From the NCBI GenBank assembly GCA_013215385.1, contig JABSOY010000017.1:33381-97380 (forward strand): 64,000 bases of DNA, given 5' to 3'. Made by a program: the position numbers and the translations under genes. Every line of letters starts with the position of its first letter. Positions within the stretch are counted from its first letter, which is position 1. Origin of the DNA: Colwellia sp. (GTDB lineage Bacteria > Pseudomonadota > Gammaproteobacteria > Enterobacterales > Alteromonadaceae). This document shows, piece by piece, positions 10,001 to 17,052 of this stretch. The notes under the pieces are model-generated. The model saw only the letters and a program-made list of their open reading frames with translations, did no database searches and was not told where the DNA came from.

Positions 10001-11427
10001 TTGGTGATATCTCTAATAAAACCCGTGTAAATAGCCTTGCCGCTGGCGGTAGCTTTTACTTCACCAACAGAAAGGGCAATAGGGAAAGATGTGCCATCTT
10101 TTTTTAATGCCTGAACTTCACGGCCACTGCCGATGATTTTCTTAATGCCAGAATTTTTATAGTTACCTAAATAACTGTCGTGTTCAGCTGTGTATGGCAT
10201 AGGCATCAACATTTTAATATTTTTACCGAGCAGCTCGTCTTGTTGATATTGAAACAGTTTTTGGGTAGCGTTGTTGCATGATAAAATACCCCCTTGTTCA
10301 TCTATGGTTAAAATACCATCTGAACTTGTATTAACTATGCCATCATTAAGAGCCACCTTTTCAGCTAGAATAGCACTACGTTCTATAATTTTATTTTTCA
10401 TGTTTTTTAAGGCATGGCCGAGTTTATCTTGTTCTCCCTGAGGAATTATATCTACAGAAAAATTCTCAGCGGCAATAGCCTCTGCTTGTGTTGAAGTTTG
10501 ATTGAGCGTACTAACCAAGGCATTAATCGACTGGCCTAAATCACCAATTTCATCGTTAGAAGGTTGTGAAATGCTTTCGCTTAAATCGCCAACAGCAATT
10601 TTTTTTGCTAGATCATTTAAACGGTTTACCGGTATGGTAATTTGTCGGATGATAACGATAGCACCAACAAGGGCTAGGAGTATGCCAAAGATAAGATAAA
10701 ATAAGATTTGCTGTATGGCAGATTTTTCATGTTGATTGGCGGTAGTAAGTGACTGTTGAGTAAATGTTTCAATCTCTTCCAGCAGTTGTTCAACCACAAA
10801 ATTCAAGGTATTTTCTTCTCGTTCTATTTTGGTAATCAGTTGCTCTAGTTCTTTTTCTTTTTCTTTTTCTTTTTCTTTTTCAAGAAGAATAACACTTTTG
10901 CCGCTGCTAACCTCTTCAATAACAGCGTTAACTAGAAAAATTATCTTGATAGCATGTTCTTGATAAATAATATGCTGTTTATCTATTAAAAGAAGTTGCT
11001 CGAGGATATATTCAAACTCTTTTTTATCACTATTCGAATGAGCGAGTTCTATGTCTGCTTTGGCATCTTTTTCAGCAACTAGCAGCTCTTCTTTTACTTT
11101 AGCGCCATAAAGATAAAACTGCGCTTTACTATTAGCATATTCTTGCAGTGTTAAGGGAGAAAACTTTGTTTTACTGCCTAAACGTAACAGCCTTTCTAGA
11201 TTAAGCGTTTGTTCTAACTGATGAGTTTCAATCTTGGTGATTATTCTGATCAGCGGCATGTCAATTTCGGCAATTTCTTCTATTTCTATGCCAATCAATT
11301 TCATTTGATTTAATGCATAAAAACCTATTAGCAACATTAAGCTAATATTAACTAACGCATTGAGTAATAGCTTTTGCTTGAGAGTAAATCTCCGTTTATT
11401 TTCTGCTACTTGTTTGTTTAAACTCAT
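7075..11427 (-). CDS. Large membrane hybrid sensor histidine kinase with three receiver domains
   Basis: A 1450-residue inner-membrane kinase. Transmembrane helices lie near 18-40 and 240-262 and bracket a helical periplasmic sensor (about 45-235). HAMP follows (about 263-315), then PAS (about 355-475), GAF (about 510-650) and a long Gln/Glu-rich coiled coil (about 650-745). HisKA carries His755 in ANMSHELRTP, and HATPase has NLVSNAIKF, DTGVGI and GGTGLGL. Three receivers have Asp1100, Asp1223 and Asp1378. The sensor contains a KE-repeat at 184-193 from a hexanucleotide tandem repeat. It heads the cluster with CheR, CheB and a regulator-kinase, so it is probably the protein they methylate and signal from. 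The signal it senses is unknown. Confidence 0.93.
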   Translation of the reverse strand: MSLNKQVAENKRRFTLKQKLLLNALVNISLMLLIGFYALNQMKLIGIEIEEIAEIDMPLIRIITKIETHQLEQTLNLERLLRLGSKTKFSPLTLQEYANSKAQFYLYGAKVKEELLVAEKDAKADIELAHSNSDKKEFEYILEQLLLIDKQHIIYQEHAIKIIFLVNAVIEEVSSGKSVILLEKEKEKEKEKELEQLITKIEREENTLNFVVEQLLEEIETFTQQSLTTANQHEKSAIQQILFYLIFGILLALVGAIVIIRQITIPVNRLNDLAKKIAVGDLSESISQPSNDEIGDLGQSINALVSTLNQTSTQAEAIAAENFSVDIIPQGEQDKLGHALKNMKNKIIERSAILAEKVALNDGIVNTSSDGILTIDEQGGILSCNNATQKLFQYQQDELLGKNIKMLMPMPYTAEHDSYLGNYKNSGIKKIIGSGREVQALKKDGTSFPIALSVGEVKATASGKAIYTGFIRDITKEKQSEADLKANNDELNKENARKTQLAKMNELTQGASDINQLSDDIIANLAKLSHAGHGVIYIVNQDNKLKLAGSYAFRERKNILAEIAVGEGLVGQCAKEKKVILLTKVPSDYIEINSALGEQVPLNLLLLPVLFEQKVMAVIELASFELFSQEQQGILIQIAQNLGVVINNIFNQQRTQQLLLATQQQSEELQTQQEELKSANENLTQQTQELQASEEELKQQSEELKVSNEELELRQADLQNQKDKISLAKQELEIKAEELALASKYKSEFLANMSHELRTPLNSLLLLSKALADNANNHLDATEVEDAQIIYQGGQSLLALINDILDLSKVEAGKLNIHIETINFTEIKDRLMQLFTPLAKNRKLSLDTIIDEKLPLSFHTDSQRLEQILRNLVSNAIKFTEMGGVTINFCLAEANVIFRNSNLSHDNCFVIHVSDTGVGISEDKLQAIFEAFQQEDGSTSRKYGGTGLGLTIARELSYLLGGEIQLSSTLGQGSCFSLYLPLSIEQQGSSVKALNTDNKSITKHDIKVSAGKLTNARDNSADSQHALPAIKPLINTFIDDDRLTISAGDKILLVVDDDEVFAKILRDHARRSGYKCLVAGDGLTGIELAKHYQPQGVILDIMLPDIDGHQVLERLKADDETRHIPVEIISAHSDDRSEALSQGAIGIQTKPVSSEQLQQVLIDIENMAKAKIKQILIIEDNKHHSKATRRLLENIGLFTHCVTSGEDGYQAILTGKYDCVILDLGLPDISGIELLDKLNKNKNKIKAGVLPPVIIYTGKEITDQEQAQLDKYSATIVIKGVGSAERLLDDISLFLHQIERDINPSHSNKNKVNMHLLHDENNMLADRKILLVDDDMRNTYALSKQLIDIGFDVDMANNGQEAIDLLAQQDDFELILMDTMMPIMDGNQATRKIRKMKNYANIPIIALTAKTMPEDRENALQAGASEYLTKPLDLDKLLSIMRIWLFKKTS
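10851..10880. repeat. Hexanucleotide tandem repeat inside the kinase sensor domain
   Basis: Five perfect copies of CTTTTT (GAAAAA on the coding strand) encode alternating Glu-Lys residues. A unit gain or loss keeps the frame and changes the length of a charged helix by two residues, so slippage would change the protein without breaking it. Confidence 0.85.
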
Positions 11428-11882
11428 AAAGCGGCCGCTTTAGTTTATTTATTATTTATCAAGCATAGTAAATAATAGTAAAAAACCTAGTTTCCCCCCT
11501 TATTTAGACCTTACTCATTTATTTATTTTAAAATAAATTTTATCACCCTGACAGTAGAAAAATAACCGCTCTTAAAAGAAGAGAAGCTTGATAAAAACGA
11601 TTGAACTGAGTGATTAAAATGATTGTCATGACAAATAAACCAAGACCAAATGCTTTAACTAAAAACGTTTCGATTCTTACTGGTCTTGATTCTGTCCTCA
11701 GCAGTAATTTCAATATTGAGAACGATAGCTAAACTCGGTGTTTTTTCTTGTAATAGTGGACGTTCCTCTAGTCATTGTGCGGCATTGCACGTAACCAAAC
11801 TGCTAATGTGTAGGAATATTCTTAGATAGGTATTTTATTTTTTGGATGAAAATTAACAATTGACTGCGTCATTTAACATTTG
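11428..11882. other. Gap upstream of the hybrid kinase
   Basis: About 455 bases without a recognisable gene. It should hold the hybrid-kinase promoter near 11430-11550, which is AT-rich. A 38-codon frame at 11619-11733 (+) has no recognisable similarity and no good ribosome-binding site, so it is not called. The right boundary abuts an integrase remnant and may be an island junction. Confidence 0.5.
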
Positions 11883-12044
11883 TCATAATTCTGTTATCTT
11901 CTCACGCGCTTCTTTCAAAGCAATATCAGGATATCTTCCTAAAGCTTTACCAGTTGCTTTATTTTGATATCTATCACGATACTGAAAAGTTAATCTAGCA
12001 TGGACAGAGATTCGAATACTTAGACCATCACAGTCAGTATTATT
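11883..12044 (-). pseudogene. Integrase remnant (DUF4102 N-terminal domain fragment)
   Basis: The minus-strand frame reads DGLSIRISVHARLTF, then FQYRDRYQNKA, then LGRYPDIALKEAREK. This is the signature of the N-terminal arm-binding domain (DUF4102) of phage and island tyrosine integrases. It begins mid-domain around 12035-12044 and ends at a stop after about 50 residues, and the catalytic domain is gone. It therefore marks the decayed left side of a genomic island. A second, different remnant of the same family lies at 21143-21328. An 84-residue frame covering this stretch extends upstream with unrelated sequence and is not a real protein. Confidence 0.75.
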
Positions 12045-12086
12045 CGCGCGATATAATAACCCCACAAATAAATTATTAAGAATATT

Positions 12087-13463
12087 ATGGCAAAAGATAA
12101 AACAAGTTATGTTTGCACTGAGTGTGGTGAAAATCATCCTCGATGGTTAGGTCAATGTTCAAGTTGCTCAGCTTGGAATAGCATCACAGAGTTTAAAGAA
12201 TCCAAGGTAATAACGCAGCGCACACCAAGTAAAAGTGCTCACAGAGGTTACTCTAAGCAAGATGCGAAAATATGTAAATTGAGTGAAGTATCTGATATGG
12301 ATTTAACTCGATTTGACACCGGTAGTTCTGAATTTAATAGAGTTTTGGGGGGCGGTATTGTTGAGGGGTCGGTTATTCTTGTAGCGGGTGATCCTGGTGC
12401 TGGTAAAAGTACATTGTTGTTAAAAACATGTGCTCATTTAAGTCAAATCGGTAAATCTTTATATACATCAGGTGAAGAGTCTAAAGGTCAAGTAAGAGAC
12501 CGAGGCTTAAGATTACAAGCAGATATTTCTAAAATTGACATAATGAACTCCGGTGACGTTGAGCTTATCTGCGATGTAATGGTCACCGATGGTTATAAAT
12601 TTCTAGTGGTTGATTCTATCCAAACTGCATTTATTAGTTCACTGCCAAATTCTCCAGGTGGTGTTACTCAAGTTAAAGAGTCAGCTGCTATGTTAAATAG
12701 GCTAGCGAAAGAGCATGGTGTTACCGTTATATTAGTTTGTCATGTTTCTAAATCTGGAGATATGGCAGGGCCGAGGGTACTTGAGCACATTGGCGATTGC
12801 ATGTGTAAAATAGAACCCGAAGCCGACAGTAAATACCGAACACTAAGAACCTCTAAAAATCGATTTGGTGACACAACAGAAATAGCTACTTTTGCAATGA
12901 CCGCCAAAGGTATGCAAGATGTTGTAAACCCGTCAGCCATTTTTTTAGATAAAGATGGTGCTGAATCAAGTGGCAATATGGCCTACGCATCAAACGATAC
13001 CGGCAGAACCTTATTAATCAATATTCAATCACTGGTAACTGAGTCTCAAGCTGAGAACCCTATTAGGGGTGGGGTAGGTTTTGATTATAAACGTATGCAA
13101 ATGCTTTTAGCCATATTGAGAAGCCGGATGGGAGTGAATATTGGTGGTAATGATATTTACGTGAACGTTGTTTCAGGGGTAAATTTAACTAAAGATGTCG
13201 GCTCTGACCTGCCTTTGATCCTCGCAATGATATCATCATCGAGAGAACATAAATTTTCGGTCAATACTATCGCGTTTGGAGAAATAGGTTTAGACGGCAG
13301 TATTAGGCCAGTGCCTTCAGGTGAAGAGCGTGTCAAAGAGGCTATTCGCAATGACTTTAAAGTAATAATATTACCCAAACGAAATTACAATAAACGATTA
13401 GAAACTGAAGGGGTTACCTTGATACCGGTATCACATGTCAAAGATGTGCTAGAAATTTTCTGA
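12087..13463 (+). CDS. radA: RadA-like DNA repair ATPase (possible paralogue)
   Basis: A 458-residue protein with the full RadA layout. An N-terminal zinc finger (CTECGENHPRWLGQCSSC, residues 10-27) is followed by a RecA-like ATPase with Walker A GDPGAGKS near 106, the RadA-specific KNRFG motif near 256, and a C-terminal Lon-like domain (GEIGLDGSIRPVPSGEERV). RadA promotes branch migration and D-loop extension in recombination. The sequence is intact but looks divergent from typical gammaproteobacterial RadA. It also lies directly beside an integrase fragment instead of next to serB. That suggests an additional, island-borne copy, although the rest of the genome is not visible here. The ribosome-binding site is weak. 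Confidence 0.85.
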   Translation: MAKDKTSYVCTECGENHPRWLGQCSSCSAWNSITEFKESKVITQRTPSKSAHRGYSKQDAKICKLSEVSDMDLTRFDTGSSEFNRVLGGGIVEGSVILVAGDPGAGKSTLLLKTCAHLSQIGKSLYTSGEESKGQVRDRGLRLQADISKIDIMNSGDVELICDVMVTDGYKFLVVDSIQTAFISSLPNSPGGVTQVKESAAMLNRLAKEHGVTVILVCHVSKSGDMAGPRVLEHIGDCMCKIEPEADSKYRTLRTSKNRFGDTTEIATFAMTAKGMQDVVNPSAIFLDKDGAESSGNMAYASNDTGRTLLINIQSLVTESQAENPIRGGVGFDYKRMQMLLAILRSRMGVNIGGNDIYVNVVSGVNLTKDVGSDLPLILAMISSSREHKFSVNTIAFGEIGLDGSIRPVPSGEERVKEAIRNDFKVIILPKRNYNKRLETEGVTLIPVSHVKDVLEIF

Positions 13464-13544
13464 CATCGCCCCATTATATGCTAAAAATACGGCTAGATTA
13501 AGATAATGAATACTTAGATAAAAACTTAGATAAAAACTAAAGAT

Positions 13545-13578
13545 GAGCAAGCTAATTCAACAATAAATTAGCTTGTTC
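13545..13578. repeat. Inverted repeat between radA-like and helD-like genes
   Basis: Two 13-base arms with two mismatches (GAGCAAGCTAATT at 13545-13557 and AATTAGCTTGTTC at 13566-13578) surround 8 bases. It lies between two convergent genes and could weakly terminate both, but neither strand has a clear T-run. A short tandem duplication (ACTTAGATAAAA, twice) precedes it. Confidence 0.5.
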
Positions 13579-13688
13579 ACCTGAGATTTGTTACTGAACG
13601 CAAATACTGCGCATTTAGTTAATGGTGATTTTTAACCGCAATTTCTTTACAGCTTATTTATTGCTTTGCCTTTCTCAGTATTCTTGTT

Positions 13689-16604
13689 TTATGTCACCAA
13701 TTCTGGCCAGTTTATTTTTGAATCATCAATACCATTCTTGCAACTCATGGGTTCATTGCCTTTATAGTTTCTACATCCCCAAAACTCGCCATTTTTACTA
13801 GAACGTAGCACCATTTCAGCATTACATTTTCCACAAGTCGGAATGACACTTTTACATGCGTCATTCAAGCAAAGCTTAAAACCAGGGTGGCGTTTTCGCG
13901 TCATTGGGCTTTGACAGCTAGCACAAGATTTTTCTTTATGCTCGCAGCGAGGAAAATGTGAACATGAATAAAAATCGCCAAAACGACTGGTTCGTTTTTT
14001 TAAGATGCCTGTTTCACAAACTAAACAATTTATCTCATTGATAAATGATTGACTGGCAGTTCTGTCAAATTCATCAAGTTCTATTTTATGTTCGTCCACA
14101 AGCTCTTTAACAAAACAGCTGGCATCACTCATATCTGCAATAACATAAACTCTATCTTTAGCTCTGGTTAGGGCAACATAAAATAATCGCCGTTCTTCGG
14201 CATAAGCAAAGGCTTCTTTTTTAGCCAGTAACGCATCAACCAGAGCTGGGGTTACTTTTTCAGAAGGGAAACCATGAGCGCCTTTTTTGAGCCCGAGAAT
14301 GATGACATAATCGGCTTCCTTGCCTTTAGAGGCATGAAAAGACTGAGATTCAATGGTTAATAACGGGTATTGATTATTTAATCGATTGAGATCTATTCTT
14401 CCCGGCAATTGAAACCAAAAACGTGCTAATAAATAAACACTCACTGGCTTACACGTTTTAGCTGAAATAGCAGCTAAAACATCGTCAATTGCCCCATTGG
14501 CCATTTCATCAACAATACCTTTGTTTGAAGAATTAAATGCACCACTCTCTCGTTTAAGCAGTGAAATCGCAGGTGCTTTAACTTGTTTCAAAGAGTTAAT
14601 CGTTTTATTAATTTGTGCAGGATTTTTACTAATGAAGTCTGTTGCCACCTTGCCAATTTGGTTATTAAATCGAAAGGTTTGGTCTAAGGTTGATTGAGTG
14701 GTTGCGCCAAAGTAACTAGCAAAGCCAGTGGTTAGAGTAACATCAGCGCCACTAAAGCGATAAATAGCCTGCCAATCATCACCCACCGAAAAAACTGAAC
14801 AGGCTTTATTATTATCACGTAACGCTTTGACTAAACGCGCGCGTGGCTCTGATATATCTTGAAATTCATCCACCATGATATAACGCCAAGGAGAATTAAA
14901 TTTACCCGCTTGCACATACGCTAACGCTTTATTAATCATATCTTCAAAATCAATTTCAGCGTGACATTTTAAGTGTTCTTCATAAGCGATTAAAATGGGC
15001 TTGAGCAAGGCTAAAGCTTTTGCCGTTTGCTTTGGATCAGAAGAATGGTTGATCACCTTATTTTCTAAAGAACTATCTAAACAAGCGGCTTTATAAAGAC
15101 CCACTAGCTGACAAAATAGTTGGGCCAGTACTGTTATGCGTCCGCTTTCTTTTAAACTTTCGAGTATCGCTTCATCTGGCAGTAATTCAACTGCAATTTG
15201 TTGAGTATTAAAAAATGCTTCTAACGCGCTAATTAACTGCCCTTTTTTATGCTGAGCATAGGTAAACTCAAGACAATGAGTACTAAATTTCTTGTGTGTA
15301 TCTCGCTTCCACTGGATAGACGTGTGGTAGTCATTTTTATTTATATAAGGTGCTGTATTGCCGTTCTCATCTATCCCGTAATATTCAATATAAACATTAA
15401 GTTCAGGCAGAAAGAAGTCAGGTTGATATTGTCTGCGCTCTATTGTTTTCACATCATGAACATAACTAGCCTCATACTGATATTCAATACCGTGGTTAAA
15501 TAACCAATTGGCAATATAGAGTTCACCAAAACTTTTAACCTTATCGCCTTTTAAACTACGAATATCATTATCGGTTAAATATTGGTAATACTCACCTAGG
15601 CTTTTAAAATCAAAATCGTTGCGCTCAACGTAATAATATTTGCTGAAATACTCAATAATAAGCTGACGATATGGGGCCTGCTCTTGAATTAACGTTTCAA
15701 AATACGTTTGTATCCACTTAGCTTTTGCTTTTTCATCTGCGGCGAATACCGACAAGCGAGGCTTGCCGCCCTCAACTTGAGCAATAATATTAAGACCTAA
15801 ACGATGAAAAGTAGTCGCACTAATTTTATCCGTTGATAACTTGTCTTTTATTCTGACATCCATTTCATCAGCGGCTTTTCGGCCATAAGCTAATAATAAA
15901 ATGTCACTATGCTGAGCTTGTTGGCTGTTAAGTAAATAACCTGCTCGCCCAACCATCACACTGGTTTTCCCTGTTCCAGCGCCAGCTAACAACAAGTTAT
16001 TATCGTTATCGATAATACAGGCGCGCCGTTGTCGTAATGTTAACGGGTTAGACTCAACATTATCAAAAAAGGTTTGATGGGCTTGAAGCTGTTGCTTGAT
16101 ATAACGTTCACGACAATCGTCAATACTCTGCTCTTGCCAGTGATGATAATTCGAAAGCAATTGCAGATTTTTAGCCACCATGGGGTGTGCTTGGCTTGTG
16201 TTAATCCAAGGAGTCCAACGTTTAAGCTCTTTATTGACTAATGACTTAATAACATCAATATTTGACTGTCGTAAATAGCGAGTGGTGCTGACTTTTTTGA
16301 TGGTCGTTAATAACACTTCAACTGGCTTAATGTTGGCTGATGCCCAAAGTCTCTCGCACTGACTCTTATGCTCATGCTTAGCCCGGAAAGCTAGCATGCT
16401 ATAAACGTAGTTATTATCTGCCGTTTTCAATGTCACTATTTGCCCAAAAAAGCTGATATGAAACATTGGCGGTATTATAAGTTCTTGCCATTTAATTTGG
16501 GTTAAGGTGTTTTCAACATCAACAGATAAGCCGGCCTCATTAAACTTAATTTTAGTAGTTTTACCAATAACGCGACCAAAAACACTTGAAGATATACATT
16601 TCAT
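13689..16604 (-). CDS. helD: HelD-like superfamily 1 DNA helicase with nuclease-like insert and C-terminal zinc ribbons
   Basis: A 971-residue protein, longer than E. coli helicase IV (684). A HelD-type N-terminal region covers about 1-190. UvrD/Rep helicase motifs follow: Walker A GAGTGKTS near 208, VDEFQD near 578, GDDWQAIYRFSGAD near 608, and VALTRAKDRVYV near 810. Between them, about 360-450 looks like a PD-(D/E)XK nuclease module (YQPDFFLPELNVYIEYYG with Lys and His downstream). Residues 858-955 hold several topoisomerase-type zinc ribbons with many CxxC pairs. It probably unwinds 3'-tailed DNA in repair or restart. It sits inside a region flanked by integrase remnants, converging with radA-like. 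Helicase identity is firm; the exact orthology to HelD is less so. Confidence 0.85.
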   Translation of the reverse strand: MKCISSSVFGRVIGKTTKIKFNEAGLSVDVENTLTQIKWQELIIPPMFHISFFGQIVTLKTADNNYVYSMLAFRAKHEHKSQCERLWASANIKPVEVLLTTIKKVSTTRYLRQSNIDVIKSLVNKELKRWTPWINTSQAHPMVAKNLQLLSNYHHWQEQSIDDCRERYIKQQLQAHQTFFDNVESNPLTLRQRRACIIDNDNNLLLAGAGTGKTSVMVGRAGYLLNSQQAQHSDILLLAYGRKAADEMDVRIKDKLSTDKISATTFHRLGLNIIAQVEGGKPRLSVFAADEKAKAKWIQTYFETLIQEQAPYRQLIIEYFSKYYYVERNDFDFKSLGEYYQYLTDNDIRSLKGDKVKSFGELYIANWLFNHGIEYQYEASYVHDVKTIERRQYQPDFFLPELNVYIEYYGIDENGNTAPYINKNDYHTSIQWKRDTHKKFSTHCLEFTYAQHKKGQLISALEAFFNTQQIAVELLPDEAILESLKESGRITVLAQLFCQLVGLYKAACLDSSLENKVINHSSDPKQTAKALALLKPILIAYEEHLKCHAEIDFEDMINKALAYVQAGKFNSPWRYIMVDEFQDISEPRARLVKALRDNNKACSVFSVGDDWQAIYRFSGADVTLTTGFASYFGATTQSTLDQTFRFNNQIGKVATDFISKNPAQINKTINSLKQVKAPAISLLKRESGAFNSSNKGIVDEMANGAIDDVLAAISAKTCKPVSVYLLARFWFQLPGRIDLNRLNNQYPLLTIESQSFHASKGKEADYVIILGLKKGAHGFPSEKVTPALVDALLAKKEAFAYAEERRLFYVALTRAKDRVYVIADMSDASCFVKELVDEHKIELDEFDRTASQSFINEINCLVCETGILKKRTSRFGDFYSCSHFPRCEHKEKSCASCQSPMTRKRHPGFKLCLNDACKSVIPTCGKCNAEMVLRSSKNGEFWGCRNYKGNEPMSCKNGIDDSKINWPELVT

Positions 16605-16975
16605 TTACAGCACAAACCCGAATATAGAAAAATGAGACTTACCCTAAGTGGTAATTCTATCATTAGTGTTATGGTAATTCCCCCACTACAGCAGTCCAAT
16701 TTTTCCACACGAGATTAGCGTTATCAATAAAACGAGCTAAGTAAAATTTATTAGGCACAGTTGATATTTATCATGATTGAACGGCTCAATAACCATGCAA
16801 TAGACCTTGCCTTAAGATGTTGATTGAGATCTATTTTTATTCCTTGTTGCTTTAGCTATAAAACATAGAGTTAAACAACAAAGCCATGAATCCTCCTATG
16901 AGCATCATCGAACAACCTAGTACTTTGTGGCACGTTAATGAAAAGTCATTGAACTTCGCGGACTATCGACAAAAA
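16605..16975. other. Gap between divergent helD-like and KAP genes
   Basis: No recognisable gene. A 31-codon frame ending at about 16980 (containing STLWHVNEKSLNF) has no good ribosome-binding site and no known relative, so it is only noted. The helD-like promoter is presumably near 16620-16700. Confidence 0.45.
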
Positions 16976-17005
16976 TTTTAATTGAATTTAACTATTCAAT
17001 TAAAA
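16976..17005. promoter_or_regulatory. Perfect 12-bp inverted repeat in the KAP gene promoter
   Basis: Arms TTTTAATTGAAT (16976-16987) and ATTCAATTAAAA (16994-17005) are exact reverse complements around 6 bases (TTAACT). It ends 47 bases before the TTG start. A possible -35 (TTTAAC, 16987-16992) and -10 (TATACT, 17010-17015) with 17-base spacing would overlap it. That fits an operator for a repressor, which is not encoded next to it. It could alternatively be a hairpin in the leader. Confidence 0.55.
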
Positions 17006-17052
17006 AATATATACTTAGGCTTATAAAAAAATAAATACAAAGGAATTGTACT

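Noticed and set aside
11883..12137. An 84-residue minus-strand frame as a complete protein
   Set aside because: Only its C-terminal half matches an integrase domain; the first part overlaps the radA-like start and looks random, so it is listed as a remnant.
16890..16980. 31-codon frame upstream of the KAP gene
   Set aside because: No good ribosome-binding site, no recognisable family, and it ends at the promoter dyad.
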